A stretch of 64,000 nt of DNA from Candidatus Thiodictyon syntrophicum (GCF_002813775.1 NZ_CP020370.1:186001-250000); one strand, 5' to 3'. Positions 33,625 to 43,214 are shown, counted from the stretch's first letter. The notes: generated by a model not told the origin, from the letters alone. Translations and numbers: made by a program.

Positions 33625-36600
33625 GCCTCGCCGACAAGATCATGGTCAATGCCCACTACACCCGCTCCGTCAACCTGGAGCGCGATTTTGGCTCCGCGGC
33701 AGTGGTTCGCGGCTATATCCCCACACCCCGCGCCATCCAGACCCTCGCCCGGATCGTCGACACCCTGATCCCTGAGGCCGCACCGCGCGCTTGGTCGCTG
33801 GTCGGGCCTTACGGCGCCGGAAAGTCCTCCTTTGCCGCCTTTCTAACCCATCTGCTCGCACCCCAAGGTGATCAGGTAGAAGCCGCGATTGATGTGCTGG
33901 AGCGTGCGGAACCGGCGTTGGCCGAACGTTATCGGATGATCGAGTCCGTCGCGGCCCCCGACCGTCGGGGCCACTGCGTCGTCGTGCTCACCGGTACCCC
34001 TGAGCCATTCGGACGCCGGCTCGCCCAGGCTTTATCCGAGTGCGCGGCCAACCACTGGGCCAATCGCATTGGCCGACGCCCGGACGTAATCGAGGTTTTT
34101 CGTCGACTCGCCAACCTGGACCGCGTACCGGCAAGCGAACTGCTCGCCGCTGTCGCTGCCCTACAAGACGCGCTTGCTCGGGGCGGCAGCCAAGGGTTAC
34201 TCATCGTCATCGACGAGCTAGGCAAGTTCCTGGAGTACGAGGCCCGTCACTACGGTGCCGACGACATCTATTTGCTTCAAGCTCTGGCCGAGCGTGCCAA
34301 TGCCGCGCATCCCGCCAAGCTTACCCTGATTGTCCTGCTCCACCAGGCGATGGATCAATATGCTCGTGGACTCGGCGACACATTGCGCAACGAATGGGCC
34401 AAGGTCCAAGGCCGATTCGAGAGCATCCCCTTCGTCGAGTCCGCCGAACAGGTTCTGCGCGTCGTCGCAGCCGCCTTCACCCACCGTTTCACCGACGACG
34501 AGCGCACGCGCATCATCCGCTACTGCGCTGAGATCGCGGACCAGCTCGCGGCGACCAGCGCCCTCCCCAAGACCCTGGACGCCACCACCGCCGCCGATAT
34601 CTTCGCGCGCTGCTACCCGCTCCACCCCTTGAGTGCGATGCTCTTGCCGACCCTCTGTCAGAAGGTCGCCCAGAACGAGCGCACCTTGTTCAGCTACCTC
34701 GGTAGCCACGAGCCGCACGGACTGGGCGACAGCCTCGCGCGCCTGTCCGGCGTCGACGATTGGGTCATGCCCTGGGAGGTCTACGAATACTTCATCCTCA
34801 ACCAGTCGGCTGCGGTTGCTGACCACTACACGCGCCGTCGCTGGATGGAAGTCGTTACCGCGGTCGAGCGCTTGGGCGACGCCCCGGAGCGAGATATCCG
34901 GCTACTCAAGTCCATCGGGCTTCTAAACATCGTTGGCGCCCAAGGTGGCTTTAAGGCATCGCGGGAGGTCGTCGCCTTGTGCGCCGACCCACCTGGCACG
35001 GCCGTAAATACCGTCCGCAGCCTTGCCGCCAAATCGGTCCTCCAATTCCGCAAGTTTAGCGGCGAATACAGGGTGTGGGAAGGTAGCGACTTCGATCTGG
35101 ACGCGGCTGTTGCCGAGCAGATCGAACGCATCGGGCGGTTCAACCTGGCCGGCGCCTTGAATAAACGCAAGGTCTTGGAACCCATCGTCGCGCGGCGCCA
35201 CACCATTAAGACTGGGACCTTGCGATATTTCATGCCGATTTTCGCGGACCCGGACTCTTTCCGCCGACTCCCTGAGCGGGCCAGCGGGCCGCGCGTCATC
35301 TTCTTCTTGGTCAGAAGCCAGGTTGACCGTCAGCGTCTCGCCGACGAAGTTCTCGGCTATTTCTGCGAGTCCGATATCGTTGTTGAGTGCCCGGACGCAG
35401 ACCGGCTGCGCCAAGTCATCGCCGAGGTGATGGCCCTAGACCTGATACAGCGCGAGGCGCAGGCTCTCAACACCGACCCTGTCGCCCAGCGTGAATTTAA
35501 GGATCGCTATGCCCTTGCCACCACCCGTGAGCGCGACATGCTCCGCGCCCTCGCGGACGATCCGAAGGCTGGCACCTGGTATTGGCGGGGGGAACCGCTT
35601 TCTGTAAAGACCCGGCGCGGCCTGCAATCTGCCTTGACTGACGTACTCGACCGCGTTTACCACGCAAGCCCCGTCATCAGGAACGAGCTAATCAACCGCG
35701 ACAAGCCATCATCCCAGGCTGCGGCGGCTCGCAACAAACTCCTCGCGGCCATGCTGCATCACCAGGCAGAGGCGGACCTGGGGATTGATAAATATCCTCC
35801 GGAGCGGGCCATCTACCTGGCCCTGCTGCGGGCGCCAGGAATTCATCGGCAAGTCGAGGGACGCTGGCAGTTTGACCGGCCCGCCACTGCCGGGGCTTAC
35901 AACTTGGGACCTGTATGGGATCGGATCGACCAGTTCTTGGCCGATACCCAGAAGAAACCCCAGCCCTTCACCGCCCTAGATGAGGTACTTCAAGCATCTC
36001 CCTTCGGCATCAAGCGGGGCGTTCTCCCGATCCTCTATATTGCCGCCTACCTAGTAAACCAGGACGAAGCCGCCTTATTTGAAGAAGGCCGCTACGTGCC
36101 CTATCTCACGGATGACCAGCTCGAACGCTTCGTGCGCCGACCGGGCGACTTTGCCGTGCAGAGCTTCCGTATCGAGGGGTTGCGGGCATCACTGTTCAAG
36201 GAATACTCCCGCATCCTGTTCGGTGACCCTGACTGCGACCGAACCATCCTCGCCCTAGCCCGGCCGCTAGCCAAGTTCATGGGCGATTTGCCGGAGTTTT
36301 CGGCGAGCACCAAGCGAGTGTCTATCACCGCGCAGCGGGTGCGTAGCGCCTTCATGCTCGCCAAGTCCCCCCAGATACTTCTTTTCGAGCAGTTGCCCGA
36401 GGCATGTGGTCTCCCAAGTATCCAGGACACGCAACCCGACGAGCGCCAACTCAAGACATTCTCGGACCGCCTTAGAGACGCTTTGCGCGAGCTCAAGAGC
36501 GCCTATCCGGATTTGATAGCCCAGTTTCAGCGACTCCTTGCGCAAGCGTTCAACCTAGAGCGCATCTGCACCTTGGCCGATCTGCGGGCCGTCCTGCGCG

Positions 36601-37136
36601 GGCGCGTGGAGGGCCTAGACCGTTACACAATTGATGCGGATGGCCTACGCGCCTTCATCCGTCGAATCTCTAAATACGAGGGAGACGATGAGGATTGGCT
36701 CTCTAATCTCTTGTTATTTCTTGGGCATAAACCATCAAAGAAATGGACCGACACAGAGGCCGACGCGGCGGAGTTTCGGCTTGCAGATCTCGCGCGTCGC
36801 ATGCACGATCTGGAGAGGTTGCGTGTACACTACGACGGGCAACGCCAGACCCGAGATAAAGATTTCGATGTTGTCCTGTTACGCGCCGTCCGTAAGGGCG
36901 CATCCGAACGAGATGAGGTCGTGTGCATTGACTCCGCCACACGGGCTGCGATCAAAACCACTAAGGCTGCCATCGAGGCGCGACTCGCTGAGCTTCTTGG
37001 CAGAGACTTGCAGATCGCGGTGCTAGCCGAAATCGTCGATCAGGTTTTGGACAGAGAACGCAGTGTCGTGCCGCATCAAGAAGACGCAGACTACGACAAG
37101 CCACTGACACTTGCCATCGGAGACGACAATGGCTGA
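33621..37136 (+). CDS. sspC: SspC-like large P-loop ATPase
   Basis: A 1171-aa cytoplasmic ATPase. Walker A is GPYGAGKSS at residues 62-70, Walker B is LLIVIDELGKFLEYEA near residue 195, and the remainder is long, mostly helical and without other named domains. Size, the MSLADKIMVNAHYTRSVNLE start and position between DUF4007 and the PAPS-reductase-like gene match SspC. In known systems it couples ATP hydrolysis to phosphorothioation by the Ssp complex. The stop overlaps sspD by 8 bp. GC content is below the neighbouring chromosome but above that of the genes that follow. No frame damage is seen. Confidence 0.88.
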   Translation: MSLADKIMVNAHYTRSVNLERDFGSAAVVRGYIPTPRAIQTLARIVDTLIPEAAPRAWSLVGPYGAGKSSFAAFLTHLLAPQGDQVEAAIDVLERAEPALAERYRMIESVAAPDRRGHCVVVLTGTPEPFGRRLAQALSECAANHWANRIGRRPDVIEVFRRLANLDRVPASELLAAVAALQDALARGGSQGLLIVIDELGKFLEYEARHYGADDIYLLQALAERANAAHPAKLTLIVLLHQAMDQYARGLGDTLRNEWAKVQGRFESIPFVESAEQVLRVVAAAFTHRFTDDERTRIIRYCAEIADQLAATSALPKTLDATTAADIFARCYPLHPLSAMLLPTLCQKVAQNERTLFSYLGSHEPHGLGDSLARLSGVDDWVMPWEVYEYFILNQSAAVADHYTRRRWMEVVTAVERLGDAPERDIRLLKSIGLLNIVGAQGGFKASREVVALCADPPGTAVNTVRSLAAKSVLQFRKFSGEYRVWEGSDFDLDAAVAEQIERIGRFNLAGALNKRKVLEPIVARRHTIKTGTLRYFMPIFADPDSFRRLPERASGPRVIFFLVRSQVDRQRLADEVLGYFCESDIVVECPDADRLRQVIAEVMALDLIQREAQALNTDPVAQREFKDRYALATTRERDMLRALADDPKAGTWYWRGEPLSVKTRRGLQSALTDVLDRVYHASPVIRNELINRDKPSSQAAAARNKLLAAMLHHQAEADLGIDKYPPERAIYLALLRAPGIHRQVEGRWQFDRPATAGAYNLGPVWDRIDQFLADTQKKPQPFTALDEVLQASPFGIKRGVLPILYIAAYLVNQDEAALFEEGRYVPYLTDDQLERFVRRPGDFAVQSFRIEGLRASLFKEYSRILFGDPDCDRTILALARPLAKFMGDLPEFSASTKRVSITAQRVRSAFMLAKSPQILLFEQLPEACGLPSIQDTQPDERQLKTFSDRLRDALRELKSAYPDLIAQFQRLLAQAFNLERICTLADLRAVLRGRVEGLDRYTIDADGLRAFIRRISKYEGDDEDWLSNLLLFLGHKPSKKWTDTEADAAEFRLADLARRMHDLERLRVHYDGQRQTRDKDFDVVLLRAVRKGASERDEVVCIDSATRAAIKTTKAAIEARLAELLGRDLQIAVLAEIVDQVLDRERSVVPHQEDADYDKPLTLAIGDDNG

Positions 37137-37923
37137 ACCAGCAAAGGCCGTTAGGCACGTACTTGGACTTTCTGGAGGCAAGGACAGTGCCGCCTTGGCG
37201 ATCTATCTCAAGGACAAAGGAACCGTGCCCGACATCGAGTATTTTTTCTGCGATACCGGTGCGGAGCTTCCCGAGGTCTACGCCTTTATTGACCGCCTTG
37301 AAGACTATCTTGGAAAAGAGGTTGCGCGCCTCAACAGTGGCCGAGACTTCGACCACTACCTCAAGCGCTTCGGCGGCTTCCTGCCATCGCCTAGGCAACG
37401 CTGGTGCACGCGGGTCATGAAGATTGAGCCATTTGAGCGCTTTATTGGCGACGACGAGGCGATAAGCTACATCGGAATCCGCGCCGACGAGGACCGCGAG
37501 GGCTACATCAGTACGAAGCGTAACATTAAGCCAGTCTTTCCTTTTATTTCCGATGATATCGTGAGAGACGATGTATTTCGCATCCTCGAAGAATCCGTCG
37601 GCATCCCCGACTACTATCGCTGGCGCAATCGCTCCGGGTGCTATTTCTGCTTCTTCCAACAACGACGTGAGTGGCTGGGGCTTAAGCGTGAGCATCCTCA
37701 ACTCTTTGAGGATGCCAAGCGTTATGAGAACGCCAAGGGCGGGTATACCTGGGTGAACGGTATGACCCTAGATGAACTTGCCGCCCGAGCCGTGGAAGCG
37801 GCATCCGGTACCTCGGAAAGTTTACCAAGCGCATCAGCTTACATGAGTTGGCAGGATCTATTGCGATACGCAAGCAGCGATGACGATCCTGAAGAACAGG
37901 CGTGCCTTATTTGTTCGCTTTGA
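37129..37923 (+). CDS. sspD: SspD-like ATP pyrophosphatase of the PAPS reductase/DndC family
   Basis: A 264-aa protein. The PP-loop is LGLSGGKDSAALAIYL near residues 11-26. EYFFCDTGAELPEVY matches the PAPS-reductase core, and the cysteines in RWCTRVMKIEP and SGCYFCFFQQRREW are placed as in DndC/SspD, where they help hold an iron-sulfur cluster. A last CxxC (ACLICSL) ends the protein. It would adenylate the DNA backbone and receive sulfur from a cysteine desulfurase. No desulfurase gene is nearby, so IscS from elsewhere is the likely donor. The ATG at 37129 overlaps sspC. Confidence 0.92.
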   Translation: MAEPAKAVRHVLGLSGGKDSAALAIYLKDKGTVPDIEYFFCDTGAELPEVYAFIDRLEDYLGKEVARLNSGRDFDHYLKRFGGFLPSPRQRWCTRVMKIEPFERFIGDDEAISYIGIRADEDREGYISTKRNIKPVFPFISDDIVRDDVFRILEESVGIPDYYRWRNRSGCYFCFFQQRREWLGLKREHPQLFEDAKRYENAKGGYTWVNGMTLDELAARAVEAASGTSESLPSASAYMSWQDLLRYASSDDDPEEQACLICSL

Positions 37924-38004
37924 TGTCGGCTTTCGGGCGAAGCATTGACTTATGTCCGTAGCCCGTGACCTGCAATATTCTTCAAGAGTGCACTGACGCC
38001 TTCA

Positions 38005-39648
38005 ATGTCAATCTCAGAGATTTCTGCGGAACGAGGTCCCGGACAGAGTCTGGAAGCGTTGGTAAAACGCATACCAGCCCATGACCTGGAAAGCATTATT
38101 GGCAAAGAAGTTATAGCTTTACTTGAGCACTTTGTTCCAGGTAGACAAATAGACTCACTACGAGTCGTCGCGCTCAATCTCTTGAGAGGATCATTTCGTT
38201 CCTATATGGAGGACCAGAAAGTACGGGCGATATGCTTCGATGCGATGTCGCCGGGGAAGTTGCGGGAGCTCGCGTCGCGCGTTGGCCTCAGCGACCTAGA
38301 TAATTTACGAGCGCTGAACCCAACCAGTGATAGTCAAATATGGGCTAGCTTTTTGGGCTTTTTTGGCATTGATTCCCGAAATGCACTTGAGTATCTAGGC
38401 GATCCGGAAGAAGATCGAATCGCGGCTTCTTTTGCGCTGTTTTCCCATCAGCGTCGTGTTGCGGAGCAGGTCTATGCCGTGATCAAAGACGGTTACGAAC
38501 GAGTGCTTCTCCATATGCCTACAGGGTCAGGCAAGACGCGGACCATGATGCATGTGCTCTGTCGCTACCTGGTAGCAGCAGAACCGACGGTCGTAGTTTG
38601 GTTGGCGTCAAGTAAGGAGCTGTTGGAGCAGGCGGGCGAAGCGTTTCGGGAGGCATGGAAATCGTTGGGCAATCGTGAACTATCCATCTTGCGGTATTGG
38701 GGTGACTACGATCCCGATATTTCGGCATGTTCAGATGGGCTCATCATCGCAGGTTTTCAAAAAATCTATGCTCGTTCTTTACGCGAACCCCTTGAAGTTC
38801 TGAGGCTAGGTCGACGTGTCGGGCTAGTAGTAGTTGATGAAGCACATCAAGCGATCGCGCCATCATACCGAGAGGTCATAGATCGCCTAGTTGAGACAGG
38901 TTTTCACAGCGGGTTGGTCGGGCTTAGTGCAACCCCCGGGCGGTCATGGACTGATATCTCCGCAGATGCCGAGTTGGCAAAGTTCTTTGGGTCGAGAAAA
39001 GTCATGCTCCAGGTGGTTGGATGGCAGAATCCGGTTAATTATTTAATCGAAGAAGGGTATTTGGCAAAGCCGACGTTTACCAAGATTTTTAATCCCGCGT
39101 CTGTGGGCCGCGTAAAGCGTACTCGCGGCGATGTTACCGATCCTTCTGATTACAATCCAGAGGTTCTTGAGTTACTTGCACGGCAGACCGTCAGAAACGT
39201 AGCAATTGTGTCCGAAGTACAAAGACTGCTTGCTGCAAAGCACAGGCGCATTATCGTTTTTGCCGCAACGGTGCAGCACGCAGAAGTAATGGCAGCCACT
39301 CTGACGGCACTGGGAATCGATTCGAATGTGATAACTGCCGCATCTTGCTCGACTGACCGGACACGCATAATTAAAGAATTTCGAAGAGATACCGAGACTC
39401 CGATGGTACTCTGCAATTTTGGTGTATTAACGACAGGGTTCGACGCGCCTAAGACAAGCGCTGCCGTGATTGCGCGCCCAACGAAATCTCTTGTTCTATA
39501 CAGTCAGATGGTGGGTCGTGCGATCCGGGGACCTCGAGCGGGCGGAAATGCCGCGTGCGAAATTGCGACTGTCGTTGACACAGCACTTACCGGCTTCGGT
39601 GATGTCGCCGACGCCTTCACTAACTGGGAGGATGTTTGGAATGAATGA
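38005..39648 (+). CDS. DEAD/DEAH-box superfamily 2 helicase, SspF-type position
   Basis: A 547-aa helicase. Residues 1-150 are an uncharacterised N-terminal domain. The motor then shows motif I MPTGSGKTRTMMHV near 173, motif II VVVDEAHQAI, motif III LSATPG, motif V NFGVLTTGFDAPKT and motif VI YSQMVGRAIRGPRAGG. Position after sspBCD and before GHKL and phospholipase-D-like genes matches the sspFGH effector module of phosphorothioation defence; I assign the F position from memory of that gene order. It begins 81 bp after sspD and overlaps the next gene by 8 bp. GC content is clearly lower than in the core genome. Confidence 0.85.
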   Translation: MSISEISAERGPGQSLEALVKRIPAHDLESIIGKEVIALLEHFVPGRQIDSLRVVALNLLRGSFRSYMEDQKVRAICFDAMSPGKLRELASRVGLSDLDNLRALNPTSDSQIWASFLGFFGIDSRNALEYLGDPEEDRIAASFALFSHQRRVAEQVYAVIKDGYERVLLHMPTGSGKTRTMMHVLCRYLVAAEPTVVVWLASSKELLEQAGEAFREAWKSLGNRELSILRYWGDYDPDISACSDGLIIAGFQKIYARSLREPLEVLRLGRRVGLVVVDEAHQAIAPSYREVIDRLVETGFHSGLVGLSATPGRSWTDISADAELAKFFGSRKVMLQVVGWQNPVNYLIEEGYLAKPTFTKIFNPASVGRVKRTRGDVTDPSDYNPEVLELLARQTVRNVAIVSEVQRLLAAKHRRIIVFAATVQHAEVMAATLTALGIDSNVITAASCSTDRTRIIKEFRRDTETPMVLCNFGVLTTGFDAPKTSAAVIARPTKSLVLYSQMVGRAIRGPRAGGNAACEIATVVDTALTGFGDVADAFTNWEDVWNE

Positions 39649-41494
39649 GACCGTCCACACCGAGACGCAAGTGCAGACTCCCGCGCAATTCATTCCGGCG
39701 TGTCTGGCTATTCGGGCTATGAGAGATTCCGGATACAAGAACACCGCCTATGCTCTCGCGGAACTGATCGATAACGCGCAACAGGCTAACGCATCTCTCA
39801 TTGAGGTATTCTGCCTGCAAAAGCGAGAGGTCGTAGAACAGCGTGAGAGATCGAGGATCGTCGAGATTGGTGTTCTTGATGACGGCGATGGAATGGATGC
39901 AACGACGCTTCGCATGGCACTGCAGTTCGGCAACGGAACGCGACTGAACGACCGATCAGGAATCGGGCGTTTCGGTATGGGGCTTCCTAATGCATCCATC
40001 TCGCAAGCGGCTCGCTTGGATGTCTGGAGTTGGCAAAACGGGCCGGACAATGCGCTTCATACATTTTTGGATGTCGATGAGGTTGAGTCTGGCGTTACGG
40101 AGTACGTTCCAGAGCCGGAGCACGAGCCCGTTCCCAGTGACTGGAGAGATTTGTCGGCGCAGCTTGGTAATTCAGGAACGCTCGTCGTCTGGTCAAAAAT
40201 AGACATTAACCGCCTCACATGGAAGAGCGCCCGATCGACTTTGCTAAACACGGAACGTTTGATCGGACGTATTTATCGGCGTTTCCTGCTCGATGGTTCA
40301 TTGATCATTAGACTCGTTGCTCCAGATGTTGGCGGCGGCACCAGTTTTGACAAGGAAGCCTGTTTTGACGACCCGCTGTATCTAACCCCTGCCGCTAAAG
40401 TCCCGGCGCCGTTCGACCAGACGGCGATGTTCGAGTCGGTTTTTGAGGACCCCCAGGAGATTGAGTTTGGCGGCAAGAAGCACATTGTTAATATGCGATT
40501 TTCTGTCGCAACAAAGAAGACCATTGACGAAGCCGGGTCGGCGGATCGCGGCCAGACGGCCTATGGTAGGCACGCACGTAACAATATCGGGGTGTCTCTT
40601 CTGCGCGCCGGGCGTGAGCTTGTGTTAGACGCAGGGTGGTGCATTGGATACGATCCCCGAGAACGCTGGTGGGATGCGGAAGTGGAGTTCGACCCGGCGC
40701 TTGACGAGCTTTTCGGCGTGACAAACAACAAGCAAGCTGCAACCCATTTTTCTGAACTCGCGACGACCGAGTGGGAGCAACTCGCCGAAGAAGGAGAAAA
40801 TTTTTTGGATGTTGTTAATCGCCTGAAAGCTGAAGGTGATCCACGGGGTTGGTTGCTGGTTCTGAGCGATAGTCTAAAGAGAAACCTCAAGCATCTTCGC
40901 GAATTGATTAAGGCCCAAGCATCAGGAGGCCGTTCCACACGGAGAAAGAGACATCAGGAGCCGGACGACGTAACTAACACCGTCAATAAAGGGTGGAAAG
41001 ATCGATCTAAAGAAACGCCAATCGAAGGCGAAGACACGCCGAAGACAAAAGAAGACTTCGTGGAGATAAAGGAAGACCTTACGCAAAATAAGAAATACTC
41101 TGACGAAGCTGCGGATGAGTTGGTGTCTTTAATCAAGGATGCCGACCTTCGGGTGGTTTTTTTGGAGGCTGCGTTCCCTGACTCCTACCACTTGTTTAAT
41201 GTCGAAATCAAGGGAAAGGTGACAGAGGTCACTTTTAATCGGTCGCACCCCGCGTTCGATGATATTTTTGGCACAATTAACACCGTCGATGAGGACATCA
41301 CCGACCTTACTCGGGAGGAGGTTCTTAGCAGGCTAATGCGAGCAGTGAATGCGACAAAGATCATTTTCGCTGGGTGGGCACGGTATGAGCGTGAAGCGGG
41401 AATGGAACGTGCGCGCGCGTTGCAGAAGGTGCGATTCGAGTGGGGACAGATCGCAGCGAAGTTCCTCGATCCTGACGATAATCTGGCATTATAG
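39641..41494 (+). CDS. GHKL (Hsp90/MORC-like) ATPase, SspG-type position
   Basis: A 617-aa protein. Its N-terminal third is a GHKL ATP-binding domain: N-box ALAELIDNAQQANAS, G1 LDDGDGMD and the lid GIGRFGMGLPNASISQAARL. A charged, Lys/Glu-rich linker (around residues 430-510, with KTKEDFVEIKEDL) separates it from a C-terminal domain of no known family. Hsp90/MORC/GyrB-like ATPases of this sort clamp on DNA or partners in several defence systems. Start MNETVHTETQ overlaps the helicase stop. It is taken as the second gene of the sspFGH-like effector module; the exact role is unknown. Confidence 0.82.
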   Translation: MNETVHTETQVQTPAQFIPACLAIRAMRDSGYKNTAYALAELIDNAQQANASLIEVFCLQKREVVEQRERSRIVEIGVLDDGDGMDATTLRMALQFGNGTRLNDRSGIGRFGMGLPNASISQAARLDVWSWQNGPDNALHTFLDVDEVESGVTEYVPEPEHEPVPSDWRDLSAQLGNSGTLVVWSKIDINRLTWKSARSTLLNTERLIGRIYRRFLLDGSLIIRLVAPDVGGGTSFDKEACFDDPLYLTPAAKVPAPFDQTAMFESVFEDPQEIEFGGKKHIVNMRFSVATKKTIDEAGSADRGQTAYGRHARNNIGVSLLRAGRELVLDAGWCIGYDPRERWWDAEVEFDPALDELFGVTNNKQAATHFSELATTEWEQLAEEGENFLDVVNRLKAEGDPRGWLLVLSDSLKRNLKHLRELIKAQASGGRSTRRKRHQEPDDVTNTVNKGWKDRSKETPIEGEDTPKTKEDFVEIKEDLTQNKKYSDEAADELVSLIKDADLRVVFLEAAFPDSYHLFNVEIKGKVTEVTFNRSHPAFDDIFGTINTVDEDITDLTREEVLSRLMRAVNATKIIFAGWARYEREAGMERARALQKVRFEWGQIAAKFLDPDDNLAL

Positions 41495-41511
41495 GGCAGC
41501 GGAAGCGGGAC

Positions 41512-42453
41512 ATGGTCGTTGATGGAGAAAGGCTGAAGGTACTGTTGAGCAGAGCGCAGCGTGAGGTTGTGCTCTGCGCACCATTCATTAAAGTGGCGGT
41601 ACTGGAGACTCTATTTGAGAGCATTCCCGAAGACGTGGAGGTTAGGGTTTACACGCGTTGGCGCGCGGCGGAGGTTGCGGCTGGCGTTAGCGACTTAGAG
41701 GTTTTCGAGTTGGTAAACGAGAGAGCCGGAGCAAGATTATTTATCCTTGATGCTTTGCATGGAAAGCTGTATACCGCGGACAGCGAGTGCATGCTAGGAT
41801 CGGCCAACCTTACCGGGCCGGCGCTTGGATGGAGCCGAAAGAACAATATCGAACTTATGGTGCCAATGGCTATTGAAGCGCCGGAGGTACAAGCGTTCAT
41901 GAAGCGACTTAATGAGGCGGTTCCTGCGACCTACACTCTAAGAAAGCAGATCGAGGACGCGGCGAAAGAACTTGTCGCACACCCCTTAGAAGAAGGACAG
42001 GCAATGGACGAAGATGATGTGCAGGGGCGGCGGGGCCAATGGCTCCCAAGATGCGCGGCGCCCGAGAAGCTCTATGCCATTTTCTGCGACGAAAATACGA
42101 ATGCTGTGGTTAAAGACACGCTTCGAGACGGCTTGCAGGATTTGCGCGACCTATCATTGCCCCCGGGACTGTCGGCGGCGGAATTTGAAGTTGAAATACG
42201 GAATGCGTTGTTGTCGATGCCATCCTTCGCGCAGATCACCGCGCGAATACCAAGTCGGATCACAGATGGGGAGGGACGCAATCTTGTCCTGCAATGCAAG
42301 CCGCACCTGGACGGAAGCGACGCGGCATATCTCTGGCAGATCGTGCGCGGGTGGATCAGCGTATTTTTTGCGTCTCAGTATGAAGTTGCGGCGGAGAGCT
42401 ATGTGGTGCGATTGAGGTCATCGCGTAAGTCGAAGGTAGATTCTTCAGAGTGA
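41512..42453 (+). CDS. Phospholipase-D-like protein, SspH-type position
   Basis: A 313-aa protein. Residues 1-150 are PLD-like: VVLCAPFIKVAVLETLF, then LHGKLYTADSECMLGSANLT and SRKNNIELMV, i.e. the H-x-K half-motif followed by GSxN and E. A single HKD-type motif implies a dimeric nuclease, as in other one-motif PLD nucleases. The C-terminal half is not recognised. It follows the GHKL gene by 17 bp and ends the cassette. In sspFGH-like systems the effector module damages non-phosphorothioated DNA; this PLD protein is the best candidate nuclease here. GC content is low. Confidence 0.82.
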   Translation: MVVDGERLKVLLSRAQREVVLCAPFIKVAVLETLFESIPEDVEVRVYTRWRAAEVAAGVSDLEVFELVNERAGARLFILDALHGKLYTADSECMLGSANLTGPALGWSRKNNIELMVPMAIEAPEVQAFMKRLNEAVPATYTLRKQIEDAAKELVAHPLEEGQAMDEDDVQGRRGQWLPRCAAPEKLYAIFCDENTNAVVKDTLRDGLQDLRDLSLPPGLSAAEFEVEIRNALLSMPSFAQITARIPSRITDGEGRNLVLQCKPHLDGSDAAYLWQIVRGWISVFFASQYEVAAESYVVRLRSSRKSKVDSSE

Positions 42454-42535
42454 TAGTTGAAGGGTGCTACACGCTGATCGCTTTGTAGGCCGAAGCGACA
42501 ACAAGTGTCGATGTAACTGATCACGCATCCTCTAG

Positions 42536-42649
42536 CAAGAGGTAGCCATCGCCTTTGACCTGCGGCGGGACCGGCTTGGCGACATACGCATCGCCGAGTT
42601 GCTTCCAGCCCTCGAAGGCATGGCATCTATCCCCCTTCGATTCGAGTAG
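42536..42649 (+). pseudogene. Possible C-terminal fragment of an unidentified protein
   Basis: After an in-frame stop, a 37-codon frame reads VAIAFDLRRDRLGDIRIAEL then LPALEGMASIPLRFE and stops. It has protein-like composition and no start or ribosome site. It could be the tail of a deleted partner of the DUF4325 gene 43 bp downstream. I cannot name its family; the call rests only on codon pattern and position. Confidence 0.3.
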
Positions 42650-42691
42650 GTTCACTTTACTTTTTCGGGGTCGCGGCCCCATGATCGCACC

Positions 42692-43015
42692 ATGAACACC
42701 CATGAACACCGCACCCACCTGACACTGAGCACCCAGACCCAGGGTCGCCTCGCGGCCGTGCGCTCCATCGCCGTACCGGTCCGTGAGCAGGCCGAGGACG
42801 CGCTCGCGCATGGGCGTGAGGTAGTCTTTGATTTCGCTGGGATCGAGGTGACCCAGTCTTTCATCGACGAGTTGGTGGGCGCCCTGATCCTGCGCCAAGG
42901 CCCCGCGATCCTCGAGCGGGTCGTCTTCAAGAACTGCTCGGACGACACCCGTGCCATCATCGAGTTTGTCGCGACCGATCGCTGCGACCAGTACTTGCGT
43001 ACCCGTGCGCACTGA
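42692..43015 (+). CDS. STAS-like DUF4325 domain protein
   Basis: A 107-aa protein with the DUF4325 pattern: REVVFDFAGIEVTQSFIDELVGALIL, here split around VTQSF, and ERVVFKNCSDDTRAIIEFV. STAS-like domains of this family usually work with a histidine-kinase-like ATPase encoded immediately upstream, in an anti-sigma or phage-defence-like regulatory pair. That ATPase gene is missing here. The ATG at 42692 overlaps a direct repeat (CATGAACACC twice), so translation could start at either MNTHEH methionine. It lies just outside the ssp cassette, with base composition closer to the core genome. Confidence 0.75.
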   Translation: MNTHEHRTHLTLSTQTQGRLAAVRSIAVPVREQAEDALAHGREVVFDFAGIEVTQSFIDELVGALILRQGPAILERVVFKNCSDDTRAIIEFVATDRCDQYLRTRAH

Positions 43016-43133
43016 TCCGCGGACCATACCGATGGTGTTGGCGTGGCGGGAACCGTCGAATTTTCGCTCCAGTGCGGGAAGCGGCCTGCGGACTTGATCC
43101 TGGTCCCGCCCCCTCTCCGATCGGCGGGATCGC

Positions 43134-43214
43134 CGGTCCGCGCAGCGGAACCTACGCATGGCGCCGGGCGTCGTGCGATCCGCGGCGTCGTCGGTCCGCA
43201 CAGCGGACCCTACG
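43134..43214. repeat. GGTCCGCACAGCGGACC repeats, two copies
   Basis: GGTCCGCGCAGCGGAACCTAC at 43135 (written in parts GGTCCGCGCAG and CGGAACCTAC) and GGTCCGCACAGCGGACCCTA at 43193 are short palindromes in direct order about 58 bp apart. A third copy is at 1817-1840 in reversed surroundings. They belong to a dispersed intergenic repeat class. Confidence 0.65.

Noticed and set aside
32704-37923. Classical DndABCDE phosphorothioation system
   Set aside because: No DndB, DndD or DndE homologue is present; the DUF4007 protein and the 1171-aa ATPase fit SspB and SspC instead.
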